DNA from: Mesobacterium pallidum
GTDB taxonomy: Bacteria > Pseudomonadota > Alphaproteobacteria > Rhodobacterales > Rhodobacteraceae
Direction: 5' to 3'
Assembly (NCBI RefSeq): GCF_019966535.1
Contig: NZ_JAIMID010000007.1
Span: 62,001 to 126,000 of the forward strand
DNA: 64,000 bases
In this document: piece after piece, positions 18,025-26,805 of the stretch
Layout: the number at the start of each line of letters is the position of its first letter
Numbering within the stretch: the stretch's first letter is position 1
Notes under the pieces: model-generated
What the model saw: the letters and a program-made list of their open reading frames with translations, nothing else
Database searches by the model: none
What the model was told of the DNA's origin: nothing
Made by a program: the position numbers and the translations under genes

Positions 18025-20586
18025 ATGCGTGGTCTGGTGCGGGTGATGATTGTGGCGCTGACCTTCCTAGCCGGCGCGGCGACGGCCGAGGACCTGCAGG
18101 GCGCGGATGCCACGCAGCGCGCGGAAGCCCATGCAGGCGACCCCTACGCCGCTTTCAACTACGTCGCGCCCCTGATCGACGGCCGCCGGCTGAGCGAGGC
18201 GCAGATCGAGGCGATCCTGCCCTACCTGCGCACCGCCTATGACGGCTGGCATGGCTCGGACGACCCGGACGAGCAGTTCAACGCCGCCGTGGCTGCGCGG
18301 CAGCTTGGTGCGCAGCTTTGGCAGGTCGCGCGGCTGGCCGAGTCGCTGGACTGGGCCGCGACCTGCATCCGTCACCTGCTTGCTCTCGGGGTCTCGACCG
18401 ACGACCAGCGGGTCCTGGCCGCGCAATGCTACGAGGACCGCGCCATCGTGCTGCAACAGCTCGAGCGCCACGCCGAGAGCCTGCCGCTGCTGGACCAGGC
18501 CGAGGCGTTCTATAGGCGCGGGCTCTCCGATGCCGACATGCGCGCCACCGCCATCGCCAACCTGCAGCTGAACCGCGGGGTGGGGCTTGATGGGCTCAAG
18601 CGCTACCGCAAGGCGATCGCGGCCTACGAGCAGGCCCATGACGCCCTTGTCGCGCTGAACGGCCCGGGTGACGTGATCGCCGCCTATGCCGCCAACAACA
18701 CCGGGGTCAGCCACTGGCGTCTCAAGGAGTTCGCCGCCGCCGAAGACTGGATCACCCGCGCCCTGCCGGTGATGGAGGCGGTGGACGGCCCGCTGTCGGA
18801 CACGGTGGGCAAGGCGCGGATGAACCTTGGCATCATCCTGCAGGAACAGGGCCGCAACGAAGAAGCGTTGCGCTGGGGCATGTCCGGCATGCCCTATATC
18901 GCCGCCAACCGGACGCAGTCGCTGCCCGACCAGCGCTGGCTTTTCGAGATGTTCAGCCGCGCCCATGCCGCGCTTGGCGACCGCGAGCGGGCGATCTTCT
19001 TCGGCAAGATGGCCGTCAATGCCCAGCAGGAACTGCGCGCGCTGAACGCGGGCCTGGGCGATGCGGGCACCGAGGAGTTGCGGGCCGAGTGGCGGCGGCT
19101 CTACCAGGAGCTGGCCGACCTGCTGATCGCCGAGGGCCGCATCTCGGAGGCGCAGGCGGTGCTGAACATGGAAAAGGAGGAGGAGGTCTTCGAGTTCCTG
19201 CGTCGCGACGGCGGCGCCGGGCTGACGGGCACCCGCGCCATCCTGACCGATGCCGAGTTGGGTGTGGAGCAGAAGCTGGCAGCGCTGGCCGCGATCCCCG
19301 TGGCGGCCGAACGCGAGGTGCGTGTGCTCTATGCCAAGCTCGATGCGGGCGCGGCGACCGAGGCCGACGAAGAGCAGCTGATCCTGCTCGAGGATGCGTT
19401 GCAGCTGGCCACCGACCGCTTTGATGCCGAGGTGGAGGCCTTCCTGGCCGACATGTCCGAAGGCCAGCGCGCCGCCGCCGAGGCGCAGTTCGACGCCATC
19501 GGCGCCTACCAGGACGTGCTTGACGGGCTGGACCGGCCCACGGCGATCCTGCAGGTCGCGGCGATGGAGGACCGGCTGCACCTCTTCCTGACCTTGCCGG
19601 CCGTGACCCTGCACGAAACGGTGGACATCGCGCGCGCCGACCTCGCGCGGCAGGTCTTCGACGCGTTGCAGGCGATCGAGACGCGCAGCCCTGAGGCCGT
19701 CGAGCTGCTGGGCGGGTTGCAAACCGCGCTGTTTGCCCCTGTCCGCCCCGCGCTGGACGAGGCCGGGATAGAGGTCGTCATGCTGAACCTCGACGGCTTC
19801 CTGCGCTACGTTCCCTTTGCAGCGCTGCATGATGGTACCGGCTACCTGGTCGAACGCTTTGCATTTTCTCTCTACTCCGCCGCTGTGCCGACGCAGTTCG
19901 CCCGCGCCAGCCGGGCCGCCGACAGCGCGGCCGGCTTCGGCGTCACGCAAGGCCATCCCGGGTTCGACCCGCTGCCCGGCGTCGCGGACGAGATCGAGAC
20001 GATCTTTGCCGCCGCCGACGGCCAGGGCGTGCTGACCGGCAACGCGGCGCTGGACGAGGGCTTCGACGGCGCGTCCCTGCGCCGCGTGCTGATGCGCAAG
20101 CCCGAGATCCTGCACATCGCCAGCCATTTCGCGCTGAACCCGGGGCAGGAGGATGACTCCTTCCTGCTGATGGGCGACGGCAGCCACCTGACCCTGGGCG
20201 AAATCCGCGATAGCCGCGCCTTCCGCTTTCGCGGGGTGGACCTGCTGACGCTCTCGGCCTGCCAGACCGCGCGCGGCGGCGACGGGTCCGAGATCGACGG
20301 CTTTGGCGCGACCGCCCAGCTGAACGGGGCGAGCGCGGTCATGGCCTCGCTCTGGCCCGTGGCCGATGCGGCCACGCCGATCCTGATGCGCGACTTCTAC
20401 GCCGGGATGGTGACGGAAGGCCTCGACAAGGCCGAGGCGCTGCGCCGCGCCCAGGTCGCCATGCTGCGCGGCGACATGGGGGCCGATGGGGCGACGCGCG
20501 GGGCGGCGGCGCTCGAGTCAGATGGCGCTGGCTTTGCGCATCCCTACTTCTGGTCGGCTTTCGTGCTTATGGGCAACTGGCTGTAA
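18025..20586 (+). CDS. Secreted TPR-CHAT domain protein (caspase-like)
   Basis: An 853-residue protein. Residues 1-22 form a signal peptide ([20 protein letters not shown]). About 30-400 is a solenoid of TPR repeats ([20 protein letters not shown]). A coiled or linker region follows to about 500. The C-terminal 300 residues are a CHAT domain with the catalytic pair His701 in HIASHFALN and Cys746 in [16 protein letters not shown] proteins are clan CD cysteine proteases related to caspases and separase, often acting in signalling or defence. The start at 18025 follows AAGGGGAT. The gene lies between purS and purQ on the same strand. Confidence 0.85.
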   Translation: MRGLVRVMIVALTFLAGAATAEDLQGADATQRAEAHAGDPYAAFNYVAPLIDGRRLSEAQIEAILPYLRTAYDGWHGSDDPDEQFNAAVAARQLGAQLWQVARLAESLDWAATCIRHLLALGVSTDDQRVLAAQCYEDRAIVLQQLERHAESLPLLDQAEAFYRRGLSDADMRATAIANLQLNRGVGLDGLKRYRKAIAAYEQAHDALVALNGPGDVIAAYAANNTGVSHWRLKEFAAAEDWITRALPVMEAVDGPLSDTVGKARMNLGIILQEQGRNEEALRWGMSGMPYIAANRTQSLPDQRWLFEMFSRAHAALGDRERAIFFGKMAVNAQQELRALNAGLGDAGTEELRAEWRRLYQELADLLIAEGRISEAQAVLNMEKEEEVFEFLRRDGGAGLTGTRAILTDAELGVEQKLAALAAIPVAAEREVRVLYAKLDAGAATEADEEQLILLEDALQLATDRFDAEVEAFLADMSEGQRAAAEAQFDAIGAYQDVLDGLDRPTAILQVAAMEDRLHLFLTLPAVTLHETVDIARADLARQVFDALQAIETRSPEAVELLGGLQTALFAPVRPALDEAGIEVVMLNLDGFLRYVPFAALHDGTGYLVERFAFSLYSAAVPTQFARASRAADSAAGFGVTQGHPGFDPLPGVADEIETIFAAADGQGVLTGNAALDEGFDGASLRRVLMRKPEILHIASHFALNPGQEDDSFLLMGDGSHLTLGEIRDSRAFRFRGVDLLTLSACQTARGGDGSEIDGFGATAQLNGASAVMASLWPVADAATPILMRDFYAGMVTEGLDKAEALRRAQVAMLRGDMGADGATRGAAALESDGAGFAHPYFWSAFVLMGNWL

Positions 20587-20631
20587 CCGACCCTCGCGCC
20601 TGCGGCGGGCGGTGCAGTGAGGGTCCAGCTC

Positions 20632-20763
20632 CTCGCGCCGCAGGCGCGGCACTCAAAAAAGCGAGGGGCCAGCCCCTCGCGCCGCAGGCGCGGCACTCAA
20701 AAAAGCGAGGGGCCAGCCCCTCGCGCCGCAGGCGCGGCACTCAAGACAGCGAGGGGCCAGCCC
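20632..20763 (+). repeat. Three tandem copies of a 44-bp GC palindrome unit
   Basis: Units begin at 20632, 20676 and 20720. The third differs by AAGACA in place of AAAAAA. Each unit contains two hairpins: CGCCGCAGGCGCGG and GCGAGGGG-CCAG-CCCCTCGC. A degenerate part-copy precedes the array (20591-20631). The array is the front part of the intergenic repeat family, multiplied. It follows directly on the stop of the CHAT gene. Confidence 0.92.
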
Positions 20764-20800
20764 CTCGCGCTCCCCGAGGTATTTTCAAAACAATGAAGGA
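20755..20800 (+). repeat. Intergenic palindromic repeat, terminal copy with tail
   Basis: The last GCGAGGGGCCAGCCCCTCGC palindrome of the array runs into the standard tail CTCCCCGAGGTATTTTC then AAAACAATGAAGGAG. This copy is nearly identical to the one at 30255-30304. One base differs in the tail (CAATGAAG versus CGATGAAG). Confidence 0.88.
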
Positions 20801-20818
20801 GACAGGGCGGACCTGTCG

Positions 20819-20930
20819 TACATCTTTCTTCAATATGCCGGCCGCGCCGTCGAGGTTGCGAACCGCCCCTGCTTTCACTTTTCCAGAAATACTCTCGCCG
20901 AAGGCTTTTGCGCCCAGGGGGCGCGAAATC
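20819..20930 (-). repeat. Degenerate reverse copies of the intergenic repeat upstream of purQ
   Basis: CATCTTTCTTCAATATGCCGG (20819 onwards) matches the reverse tail of the copy at 30439. CTTTCACTTTTCCAGAAATA followed by CTCTCGCCGAAGGC (20872 onwards) matches the reverse copy at 11.02 kb. Both are eroded. The 437-bp CHAT-purQ gap is made almost wholly of such repeats, and no gene was seen in it. Confidence 0.55.
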
Positions 20931-21023
20931 ATGGTGGGCGTCCTGCGGCGCCGTGCGGGCTGGCGCAGGGCGAAGGTTTGGGGTAGGGGAGCGGCATCTT
21001 TCCTGCTTGCCGGAGTCGCCGTC

Positions 21024-21692
21024 ATGAAAGCCGCCGTCATCACCTTTCCCGGGTCCAACTGCGACCGCGATCTTGCCGTGGCCTTCGAGGCCGCCGGCGC
21101 ACAGGTCACACGGGTCTGGCACAAGGATGTCGCGCTGCCCGAGGGGGTCGACATCGTCGGCATTCCCGGCGGGTTTTCCTTTGGCGACTACCTGCGCTGC
21201 GGCGCCATCGCGGCCAATTCGCCGATCTGCCGCGGGGTGATCGAGCATGCCAATCGCGGCGGCTACGTGCTGGGTATCTGCAACGGGTTCCAGGTGCTGA
21301 CCGAGACGCGGCTGCTGCCGGGCGCCTTGATGCGCAACGCGGGCCTCAAGTTCATTTGCAAGCCGGTCGGCCTGCGGGTCGAGACGGTCGACAGCGATTT
21401 CACCGCCGGCTACACGACGGGCGAAGAGATCACTGTGCCCGTCGCCCACCATGACGGCAATTACCAGGCCACCCCCGAGGTGATCGAGGAACTGCGCGGC
21501 GAGGGGCGGATCGCCTTCACCTACACCGCCAATCCGAACGGCGCCGTGGCCGACATCGCCGGCATCCTCAGCGCCAACAAGCGCGTGCTGGGCATGATGC
21601 CACACCCCGAGCGGGTGGTGGACGAGGCCCATGGCGGCACCGATGGCAAGCGGCTTTTCGCCGGTCTCGTGGATGCGCTGACCACCGCCTGA
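21024..21692 (+). CDS. purQ: Phosphoribosylformylglycinamidine synthase glutaminase PurQ
   Basis: A 222-residue class I glutamine amidotransferase that supplies ammonia to FGAM synthetase. The nucleophile is the Cys in GICNGFQVL, and the His-x-Glu pair is in MPHPERVVD near the C-terminus. The ATG at 21024 follows CGGAG and gives the family start [17 protein letters not shown] longer in-frame extension upstream lies in repeat DNA and is not part of the protein. It belongs functionally with purC and purS but probably needs its own promoter. Confidence 0.96.
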   Translation: MKAAVITFPGSNCDRDLAVAFEAAGAQVTRVWHKDVALPEGVDIVGIPGGFSFGDYLRCGAIAANSPICRGVIEHANRGGYVLGICNGFQVLTETRLLPGALMRNAGLKFICKPVGLRVETVDSDFTAGYTTGEEITVPVAHHDGNYQATPEVIEELRGEGRIAFTYTANPNGAVADIAGILSANKRVLGMMPHPERVVDEAHGGTDGKRLFAGLVDALTTA

Positions 21693-21730
21693 CTTGAGCC
21701 GGCCGGGGCGGGGGCGTATCCTTGGCCTCC

Positions 21731-23506
21731 ATGAGCGAACGGGTGGATGATCAGACGACCGAGCTGCGCAATGCGCTGCTGAGCTGGCGCGTGCGCGCCG
21801 CGCTCCTGCTGCTCATGGCGCTGGCCGTAGCGGTGATCGGGTTCACCAACGTCTTCCTCACCAACCGTTTCACAGAGACCACGCGCAACCGCGCCGAGGT
21901 GCGGCTGGCGCTCTACAGCGGCAACCTGCTGAGCGAGCTGCGCCGCAATTCCATCGTCCCGCAGCTGCTGGCGCGCGATCCCACGCTCATTTCCGCGCTG
22001 AACTCGGCGGACTTCAGCCAGTCCACGCAGCGGCTGATTTCCTTTGTCGAAGAGATCGGCGCGGCCTCTCTCATGCTGCTCGACCGCGACGGGCGGGCCG
22101 TGGCGGCGACCGACCGCAACCGGCTCGGCTCCACCCACCGCAGCGAGGCCTATTTCATCGAGGCGCAGCGGTCGAACGCCACGGTCTTTACCGCGATGCA
22201 GAAGGAGGCGGGCAATTTCGGCTTTACCTATTCGCGGCGGATCGAGGACCAGGGCCAGACCATCGGCGTGATCCTGGTTGAAGTGGACCTGGCCAAGTTC
22301 GAACGCGCCTGGGCCGGGATTTCCGACGCGGTGCTGGTCACCAATTCCGAAGGCATCATCATCCTTGCGACCGAACCGCGCTGGCGCGGCCGGACGGAGG
22401 CCGAGGCGTTGAACGTGCAGCCCGCCGAGGGCGCGATCGAGCGGGCGATCCGGCTGACCGCCGACTGGACCGCGCTGCCGCCCGACGCCTATGTTTCGGG
22501 CGAGGCGGTGATGCGCAACGAAACCCGCATCCCGTTTCGCGGCTGGCGGATGACCAGTTTCACCACCTATTCCTCGGTGCGCGAACGGGTGAACGGCGTG
22601 CTTGCGCTGGAAATCATGGGGTTCGCAATCCTGCTGGCGCTGGCCTTCTACATGCTGAGCCGCCGCACCGCGTTCCGCATGGCGCTGTTCCAGCGCGAAA
22701 GCGCGGACCTGCGGGCGCTGAACATGCGTCTTCAGCGCGAGATCGCGGAACGCGAACGCATGGCCAAGTCGCTCGAGGTGGCCGAGCAGACGCTGGCGCA
22801 AAGCTCCAAGCTGGCCGCCCTGGGCGAGATGTCGGCCGCGGTCAGCCACGAGCTGAACCAGCCGCTGGCCGCGATGAAGACCTATCTTGCCGGCGCCAAG
22901 CTGCTGGTCAAGCGCAACCGGCCCGACGAGGCGCTGGCCAGTTTCCACCGCATCGACGACCTGATCGGCCGCATGGGCGCGATCACCCGGCAGCTCAAGT
23001 CCTACGCCCGCAAGGGCGCGTCCGAGTTCCACCCGGTCGAGCTGCGCGAGGCGCTGGCCTCGGCGCTGTCGATGATGGAGCCGCAGCTGAAACAGGGCCA
23101 TGTGCGCATCAACCGCGTGCTCCCGCAGCAGCCGGTGACGATCATGGGCGACCGCGTCCGGGTCGAGCAGGTGATGGTGAACCTGATCCGCAACGCCTTC
23201 GACGCGGTCAAGGGCGTGGCCGAGCCGGAAATCGACATCATCCTGGCGCGCGGCGAGACGGCGATCCTGACCGTGCGCGACAACGGCCACGGGATCGAGG
23301 ACCTCGAGAACCTGTTCGAGCCGTTCTACACCACCAAGCAGCCCGGCGACGGGGTGGGGCTGGGCCTTGCCATCTCCTCGGGCATCGTGAACGACCTCGG
23401 CGGGCGGCTGACCGCGCGCAACGGGGAAACCGGGGGGGCTGTATTCGAGATCCAGCTTCCTATCTTGAATGAAGACGACACCGAAAGAACAAGGGCAGCG
23501 GAATAG
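21731..23506 (+). CDS. dctB: C4-dicarboxylate-type sensor histidine kinase
   Basis: A 591-residue membrane sensor. A TM helix (about 25-47) precedes a periplasmic double-PAS-like domain (about 50-295), then a second TM (LEIMGFAILLALAFYML), a coiled-coil linker and the kinase. His373 lies in AVSHELNQPLAAM. The ATP site has the N box NLIRNAFDAV, the G1 box DNGHGIEDL and the G2 box GVGLGLAIS. The length and the LNQPLA H-box are typical of DctB. Its stop is followed by one base and then the regulator gene, so the two are translationally linked. Confidence 0.88.
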   Translation: MSERVDDQTTELRNALLSWRVRAALLLLMALAVAVIGFTNVFLTNRFTETTRNRAEVRLALYSGNLLSELRRNSIVPQLLARDPTLISALNSADFSQSTQRLISFVEEIGAASLMLLDRDGRAVAATDRNRLGSTHRSEAYFIEAQRSNATVFTAMQKEAGNFGFTYSRRIEDQGQTIGVILVEVDLAKFERAWAGISDAVLVTNSEGIIILATEPRWRGRTEAEALNVQPAEGAIERAIRLTADWTALPPDAYVSGEAVMRNETRIPFRGWRMTSFTTYSSVRERVNGVLALEIMGFAILLALAFYMLSRRTAFRMALFQRESADLRALNMRLQREIAERERMAKSLEVAEQTLAQSSKLAALGEMSAAVSHELNQPLAAMKTYLAGAKLLVKRNRPDEALASFHRIDDLIGRMGAITRQLKSYARKGASEFHPVELREALASALSMMEPQLKQGHVRINRVLPQQPVTIMGDRVRVEQVMVNLIRNAFDAVKGVAEPEIDIILARGETAILTVRDNGHGIEDLENLFEPFYTTKQPGDGVGLGLAISSGIVNDLGGRLTARNGETGGAVFEIQLPILNEDDTERTRAAE

Positions 23507-23507
23507 C

Positions 23508-24842
23508 ATGGCCAAGATGATGAAGATCGCCATCGTGGATGACGAAAAGGACATGCGCCAGTCGATCAGCCAGTGGCTGGCGCTCTCGGGCTATGACACC
23601 GAGGCCTTCGCCAGCGCCGAGGAGGCGCTGAAGTCGCTGGGGCCGAATTACCCCGGAATCGTGATTTCCGACATCAAGATGCCGGGCATGGACGGGATGG
23701 TGTTTCTCAAGAAGCTCATGTCGTCGGATTCGGCGCTGCCGGTCATCATGATCACCGGCCATGGCGATGTGCCCATGGCGGTCGAGGCGATGCGCGTGGG
23801 GGCCTATGACTTCCTCGAGAAACCGTTCAACCCCGACCGCATGACCGAGCTGGTCAAGAAGGCCGCCGGCGCGCGGCGCCTGACGCTCGACAACCGCGCG
23901 CTGCGGCAGGAACTGTCGGACGGCGGGCAGCTGATGAAAAAGCTCATCGGCTCATCGCCGGTGATGGAGCGGCTGAAGGAAGACATCCTCGACCTCGGCC
24001 AGGCCGACGGCCATGTGCTGATCGACGGCGAGACGGGGACCGGCAAGACGCTGGTGGCCCATGCGCTGCATGCGGTGGGCAGCCGCGCCGGCAAGAAATT
24101 CGTGCTGGTGGCCTGTTCGGCCTTTGACGAGGACGCGCTGGAAAAGCGCCTGTTCGGGCCGATGATGCCCGAGGACCCGCGCCTGCCGGCCGTCGAGGAA
24201 GCGCGCGGCGGCACCTTGGTGCTCGAGGATATCGAGGCGCTGTCGGACCGGTTGCAGGCGCGTCTTCTGGGCATGATCAACGATCAGGGCAGCCCGGCCG
24301 AGACGCGGATCGTCGCGATCTGCAACATGCAGGAGCAGGACCGCACCTGCGAGGACGCGCTTAGGCCCGACCTCTTTTACCGGCTGGCCGCGCTGCGGAT
24401 CACCGTGCCGCCGCTGCGCCAGCGCGGCGAGGACATCCTGACGCTCTTCACCCGCTCGGGCGAGGCGCTGGCCGAGGAATACGGCTGCGACGCGCCCCAG
24501 GTCAGCGCGCAGGAGGCGGCGCAGCTGCTGCAGGCGCCCTGGCCGGGCAACGTGCGCCAGCTGATCAACGTGGCCGAACGCGCGGTGCTGCAATCGCGTC
24601 GGGGCACGGGCACGATTGCTTCGCTGCTGATGAGCGATCACGAGGAAATGCAGCCGGTGATGACCACCGAGGGCAAGCCGCTCAAGGAATATGTCGAGGC
24701 GTTCGAGCGGATGCTGATCGACAACACGATGCGGCGCCACAAGGGCTCCATCGCCAGCGTGATGGACGAGCTCTGCCTGCCGCGCCGGACGCTGAACGAA
24801 AAGATGGCCAAGTACGGGCTGCAGCGGGCCGATTACCTCTGA
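23508..24842 (+). CDS. dctD: DctD-like response regulator with degenerate sigma-54 activator domain
   Basis: A 444-residue NtrC-class regulator. The receiver domain has the phospho-acceptor Asp55 in VISDIKMPGMDG. The AAA+ domain has Walker A GETGTGKT (174-181). The Walker B position reads LVLEDIE (Glu240-Asp241) where the family has DE. The C-terminal HTH_8 helix is intact (SIASVMDELCLPRRTLNEKM). The GAFTGA loop that contacts sigma-54 is absent: between the LFG and GGTL motifs the sequence reads PMMPEDPRLPAVEEAR. It is therefore probably not a sigma-54 activator but may act with sigma-70, as is known for Rhodobacter capsulatus NtrC. Confidence 0.85.
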   Translation: MAKMMKIAIVDDEKDMRQSISQWLALSGYDTEAFASAEEALKSLGPNYPGIVISDIKMPGMDGMVFLKKLMSSDSALPVIMITGHGDVPMAVEAMRVGAYDFLEKPFNPDRMTELVKKAAGARRLTLDNRALRQELSDGGQLMKKLIGSSPVMERLKEDILDLGQADGHVLIDGETGTGKTLVAHALHAVGSRAGKKFVLVACSAFDEDALEKRLFGPMMPEDPRLPAVEEARGGTLVLEDIEALSDRLQARLLGMINDQGSPAETRIVAICNMQEQDRTCEDALRPDLFYRLAALRITVPPLRQRGEDILTLFTRSGEALAEEYGCDAPQVSAQEAAQLLQAPWPGNVRQLINVAERAVLQSRRGTGTIASLLMSDHEEMQPVMTTEGKPLKEYVEAFERMLIDNTMRRHKGSIASVMDELCLPRRTLNEKMAKYGLQRADYL

Positions 24843-24872
24843 GGTGCGGCGCGATGTGCAAACGCGCGGATG

Positions 24873-24918
24873 AGGGGCGCTGCCCGTCAAACTCCCCGGA
24901 GTTTACCGGCAAGATGAA
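24873..24918 (+). repeat. Degenerate copy of the intergenic repeat
   Basis: GAGGGGCGCTGCCC is followed by AAACTCCCCGGAGTTT and ends in GGCAAGATGAAG. The order (G/C palindrome, CTCCCCG, A/T patch, ATGAAG) matches the family at 20.8 and 30.3 kb. It lies in the convergent gap after dctD. The GAGGGGCGCTGC start at first recalls an SAH riboswitch, but the rest does not fit. Confidence 0.5.
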
Positions 24919-25028
24919 GCGGGATCCGTGTGGCGGCCTGTTGCCGGAGGTCGGACTGCCGAGCTGCGCGGTCCAGCGTGGGGAGCCTAAGTGACGGACG
25001 GCCGGGCATTTGCCCGGCCGTTTTCCTT
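24919..25028 (+). ncRNA. Candidate small RNA ending in an intrinsic terminator
   Basis: About 110 bases between the end of dctD and the convergent methyltransferase gene carry no good reading frame. They contain complementary pieces (for example GGAC and GTCC flanking CGAGCTGC) and end in a strong plus-strand terminator. This may be an independent sRNA or simply the dctD 3' untranslated region. I do not recognise it as 6S RNA, SRP RNA or tmRNA. Confidence 0.3.
24999..25028 (+). terminator. Rho-independent terminator
   Basis: A perfect 10-bp stem, CGGCCGGGCA with TGCCCGGCCG (24999-25008 and 25011-25020), is followed by TTTTCCTT. The T-run is on the plus strand only, so it ends transcription coming from dctD or from the candidate sRNA. 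Confidence 0.85.
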
Positions 25029-25069
25029 ATGTGCCGCGATCAGGCGCGGCCTCTCTTTTCGCGCCGCGA

Positions 25070-26143
25070 TCAGGCCCGGCGACGCCGCCCACCGCGGCGG
25101 CCGCCGGCCGCGCCGCCGTCACCGGCGTTGGCCGAGTTGAACTTGATCCAGGCGCCGCCGTTCGGGTCGTTGTTGGTCAAGAGGTTGGCGGCGCGGATCG
25201 CTTCCATCTCCTTGCCGGGGCCGGACTTGGTCGAACCCATGCCGAAGAGCTTGACGAAGGTCTCGTCGTCCATGTCCTCTGGCAGGATGATGCCGGCGGC
25301 CTCGATCTCGGCCTTCTTCTCGGCGATCTTCTTGGGGCCGATGGGCAGCGCCACCGGGTTCATGATGGCCGAGGTCATGCCGGCCGCCATGGCCATCGGC
25401 AGGAAGGCGTTGTTGATCCCGTGGCGGTTCGGCAGGCCGAAGCTGATGTTGGACGCGCCGCAGGTGGTGTTCACGCCCAGCTCGTCGCGCAGCCGGCGCA
25501 CGAGGGCGAAGACCTGGTTGCCCGCGGTCGCCATGGCGCCGATGGGCATGACCAGCGGGTCGACGACGATGTCATGGGCCGGGATGCCGAAATCGGCGGC
25601 CCGCTCGACGATCTTCTTGGCCACGGCAAAGCGCACGTCGGGGTCTTCGGAAATGCCGGTGTCGTCGTTCGAGATAGCCACCACCGGCACGTTGTATTTC
25701 TTGACCAGCGGCAGGACCAGCTCCAGCCGCTCTTCCTCGCCCGTGACCGAGTTCAGCAGCGGGCGCCCTTCGGCGGCGGCCAGGCCGTTTTCCAGCGCGC
25801 CGGGCACCGAGCTGTCGATGCAAAGCGGCACGTCCACGATGGCCTGCACGCGCTCGACCAGCGCCTTCATCAGCATCGGCTCGACAAAGTTGTTGTCGGC
25901 GTAGCGCGGGTCCTCGGCCATCTTGTTCGAGAACACGGCGCCCGAGTTGATGTCGAGGATCGTGGCCCCGGCGGCGACCTGGGCGATGGCATCGGCCTCC
26001 ACGGTCGAGAAATCGTCCATCTCGAGCTCGGCGGCCAGCTTCTTGCGGCCCGTGGGGTTGATGCGCTCGCCGATCACGCAGAACGGCTGGTCGAAACCGA
26101 TGATGGCGGTCTTGGTCTTGGACTCGACAACGGTGCGGGTCAT
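25070..26143 (-). CDS. Methyltetrahydrofolate:corrinoid methyltransferase (pterin-binding)
   Basis: A 357-residue protein with a pterin-binding TIM barrel as in AcsE/MtvA and the folate module of MetH. Characteristic pieces are IGERINPTGRKKL, the Asp/Asn pterin pocket LDINSGAV and CIDSSVPGAL, and LPLVKKYNVPVVAI. It moves the methyl group of methyl-THF to Co(I) on the corrinoid protein. The C-terminus ends in a Gly/Arg tail. The start at 26143 follows AGGAGAG and overlaps the HAD gene stop by 4 bp (ATGA). It is the folate module of the split MetH system. Confidence 0.9.
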   Translation of the reverse strand: MTRTVVESKTKTAIIGFDQPFCVIGERINPTGRKKLAAELEMDDFSTVEADAIAQVAAGATILDINSGAVFSNKMAEDPRYADNNFVEPMLMKALVERVQAIVDVPLCIDSSVPGALENGLAAAEGRPLLNSVTGEEERLELVLPLVKKYNVPVVAISNDDTGISEDPDVRFAVAKKIVERAADFGIPAHDIVVDPLVMPIGAMATAGNQVFALVRRLRDELGVNTTCGASNISFGLPNRHGINNAFLPMAMAAGMTSAIMNPVALPIGPKKIAEKKAEIEAAGIILPEDMDDETFVKLFGMGSTKSGPGKEMEAIRAANLLTNNDPNGGAWIKFNSANAGDGGAAGGRRGGRRRRA

Positions 26144-26805
26144 GGGGTCTCTCCTGTCAGGCGGTCCAGCACCGGGATGAGTGCAGGGTCGGTGAAATCT
26201 TGGATGGTGAGCGCGGCGCCGGCCGCTTTCAGCGCGGCATCGTCCAGCGACGAGCGGATGCCGACGGTAAAGGCGCCCGAGGCGGCGGCGGCGCGCAGGC
26301 CCGAGGGGCTGTCCTCGAAGGCGATGGCGCGGTCCGGCGCGACACCGAGCGCCTGCATGGCCGCAAGATATGGGTCGGGATGCGGCTTGGCCCGCGCGCA
26401 TTCCTCGCCGATCACCAGCGTGTCGAAGCGGTGCCGTTCGCCGATCGCCTCGAGCATCGCCTCGGCGTTCAGCCGCATGGCGTTGGTGACGATGGCGCGG
26501 GACCAGCCTTCCGCCTCGGACCGGTCGATCAGCGCCGACACGCCCGACATGGACGGGTAGGGGCGGGGCAGGCGACGGCGGAACTCGGCCTCCTTTGCCT
26601 CGCTCAGCCCCTGCGGGTCTGGCTCACCCGGGAGGAACTCGGCAAAGAAATCCACGTTCAGCCGGCCATGCACATGGGCCATGTAGAAGTCTTCGGTGAT
26701 GTCGAGGCCGCGCGGCGCCATAATGTCGGCAAAGACCGCCATGTGGATCGGGTCGGTGTTGAGCATCGTCCCGTCCAGGTCGAAAAGAAGCGCCGCGCCT
26801 GCCAT
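26140..26805 (-). CDS. HAD-superfamily phosphatase (beta-phosphoglucomutase-like)
   Basis: A 221-residue HAD hydrolase with motif I LLFDLDGTMLNTD, motif II IVTNA, and the motif III/IV region KPHPDPYLAAM then AFEDSPSGLRAA. A four-helix cap lies between motifs I and II. It overlaps the methyltransferase start by 4 bp and shares one base with the end of the MetF-like gene, so these genes are one transcript. In this setting it may remove a damaged phospho-metabolite; the substrate is unknown. Confidence 0.88.
   Translation of the reverse strand: MAGAALLFDLDGTMLNTDPIHMAVFADIMAPRGLDITEDFYMAHVHGRLNVDFFAEFLPGEPDPQGLSEAKEAEFRRRLPRPYPSMSGVSALIDRSEAEGWSRAIVTNAMRLNAEAMLEAIGERHRFDTLVIGEECARAKPHPDPYLAAMQALGVAPDRAIAFEDSPSGLRAAAASGAFTVGIRSSLDDAALKAAGAALTIQDFTDPALIPVLDRLTGETP

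Noticed and set aside
18067..20187. Long antisense frames opposite real genes, such as the 706-codon frame against the CHAT gene and the 677-codon frame against dctB (21521-23554)
   Set aside because: High GC content removes stop codons from the opposite strand. These frames have no ribosome site, no domain and low-complexity Arg/Gly/His composition, and the plus-strand genes carry clear motifs.
20632..20763. Possible CRISPR array
   Set aside because: The 44-bp units are directly adjacent without spacers, are self-complementary, and no cas genes are near.
24873..24918. Possible SAH riboswitch because of GAGGGGCGCTGC
   Set aside because: The region lacks the rest of the consensus (no GCCAGGCUCG and no AACGGCGCUC), faces away from the one-carbon genes, and fits the intergenic repeat family better.
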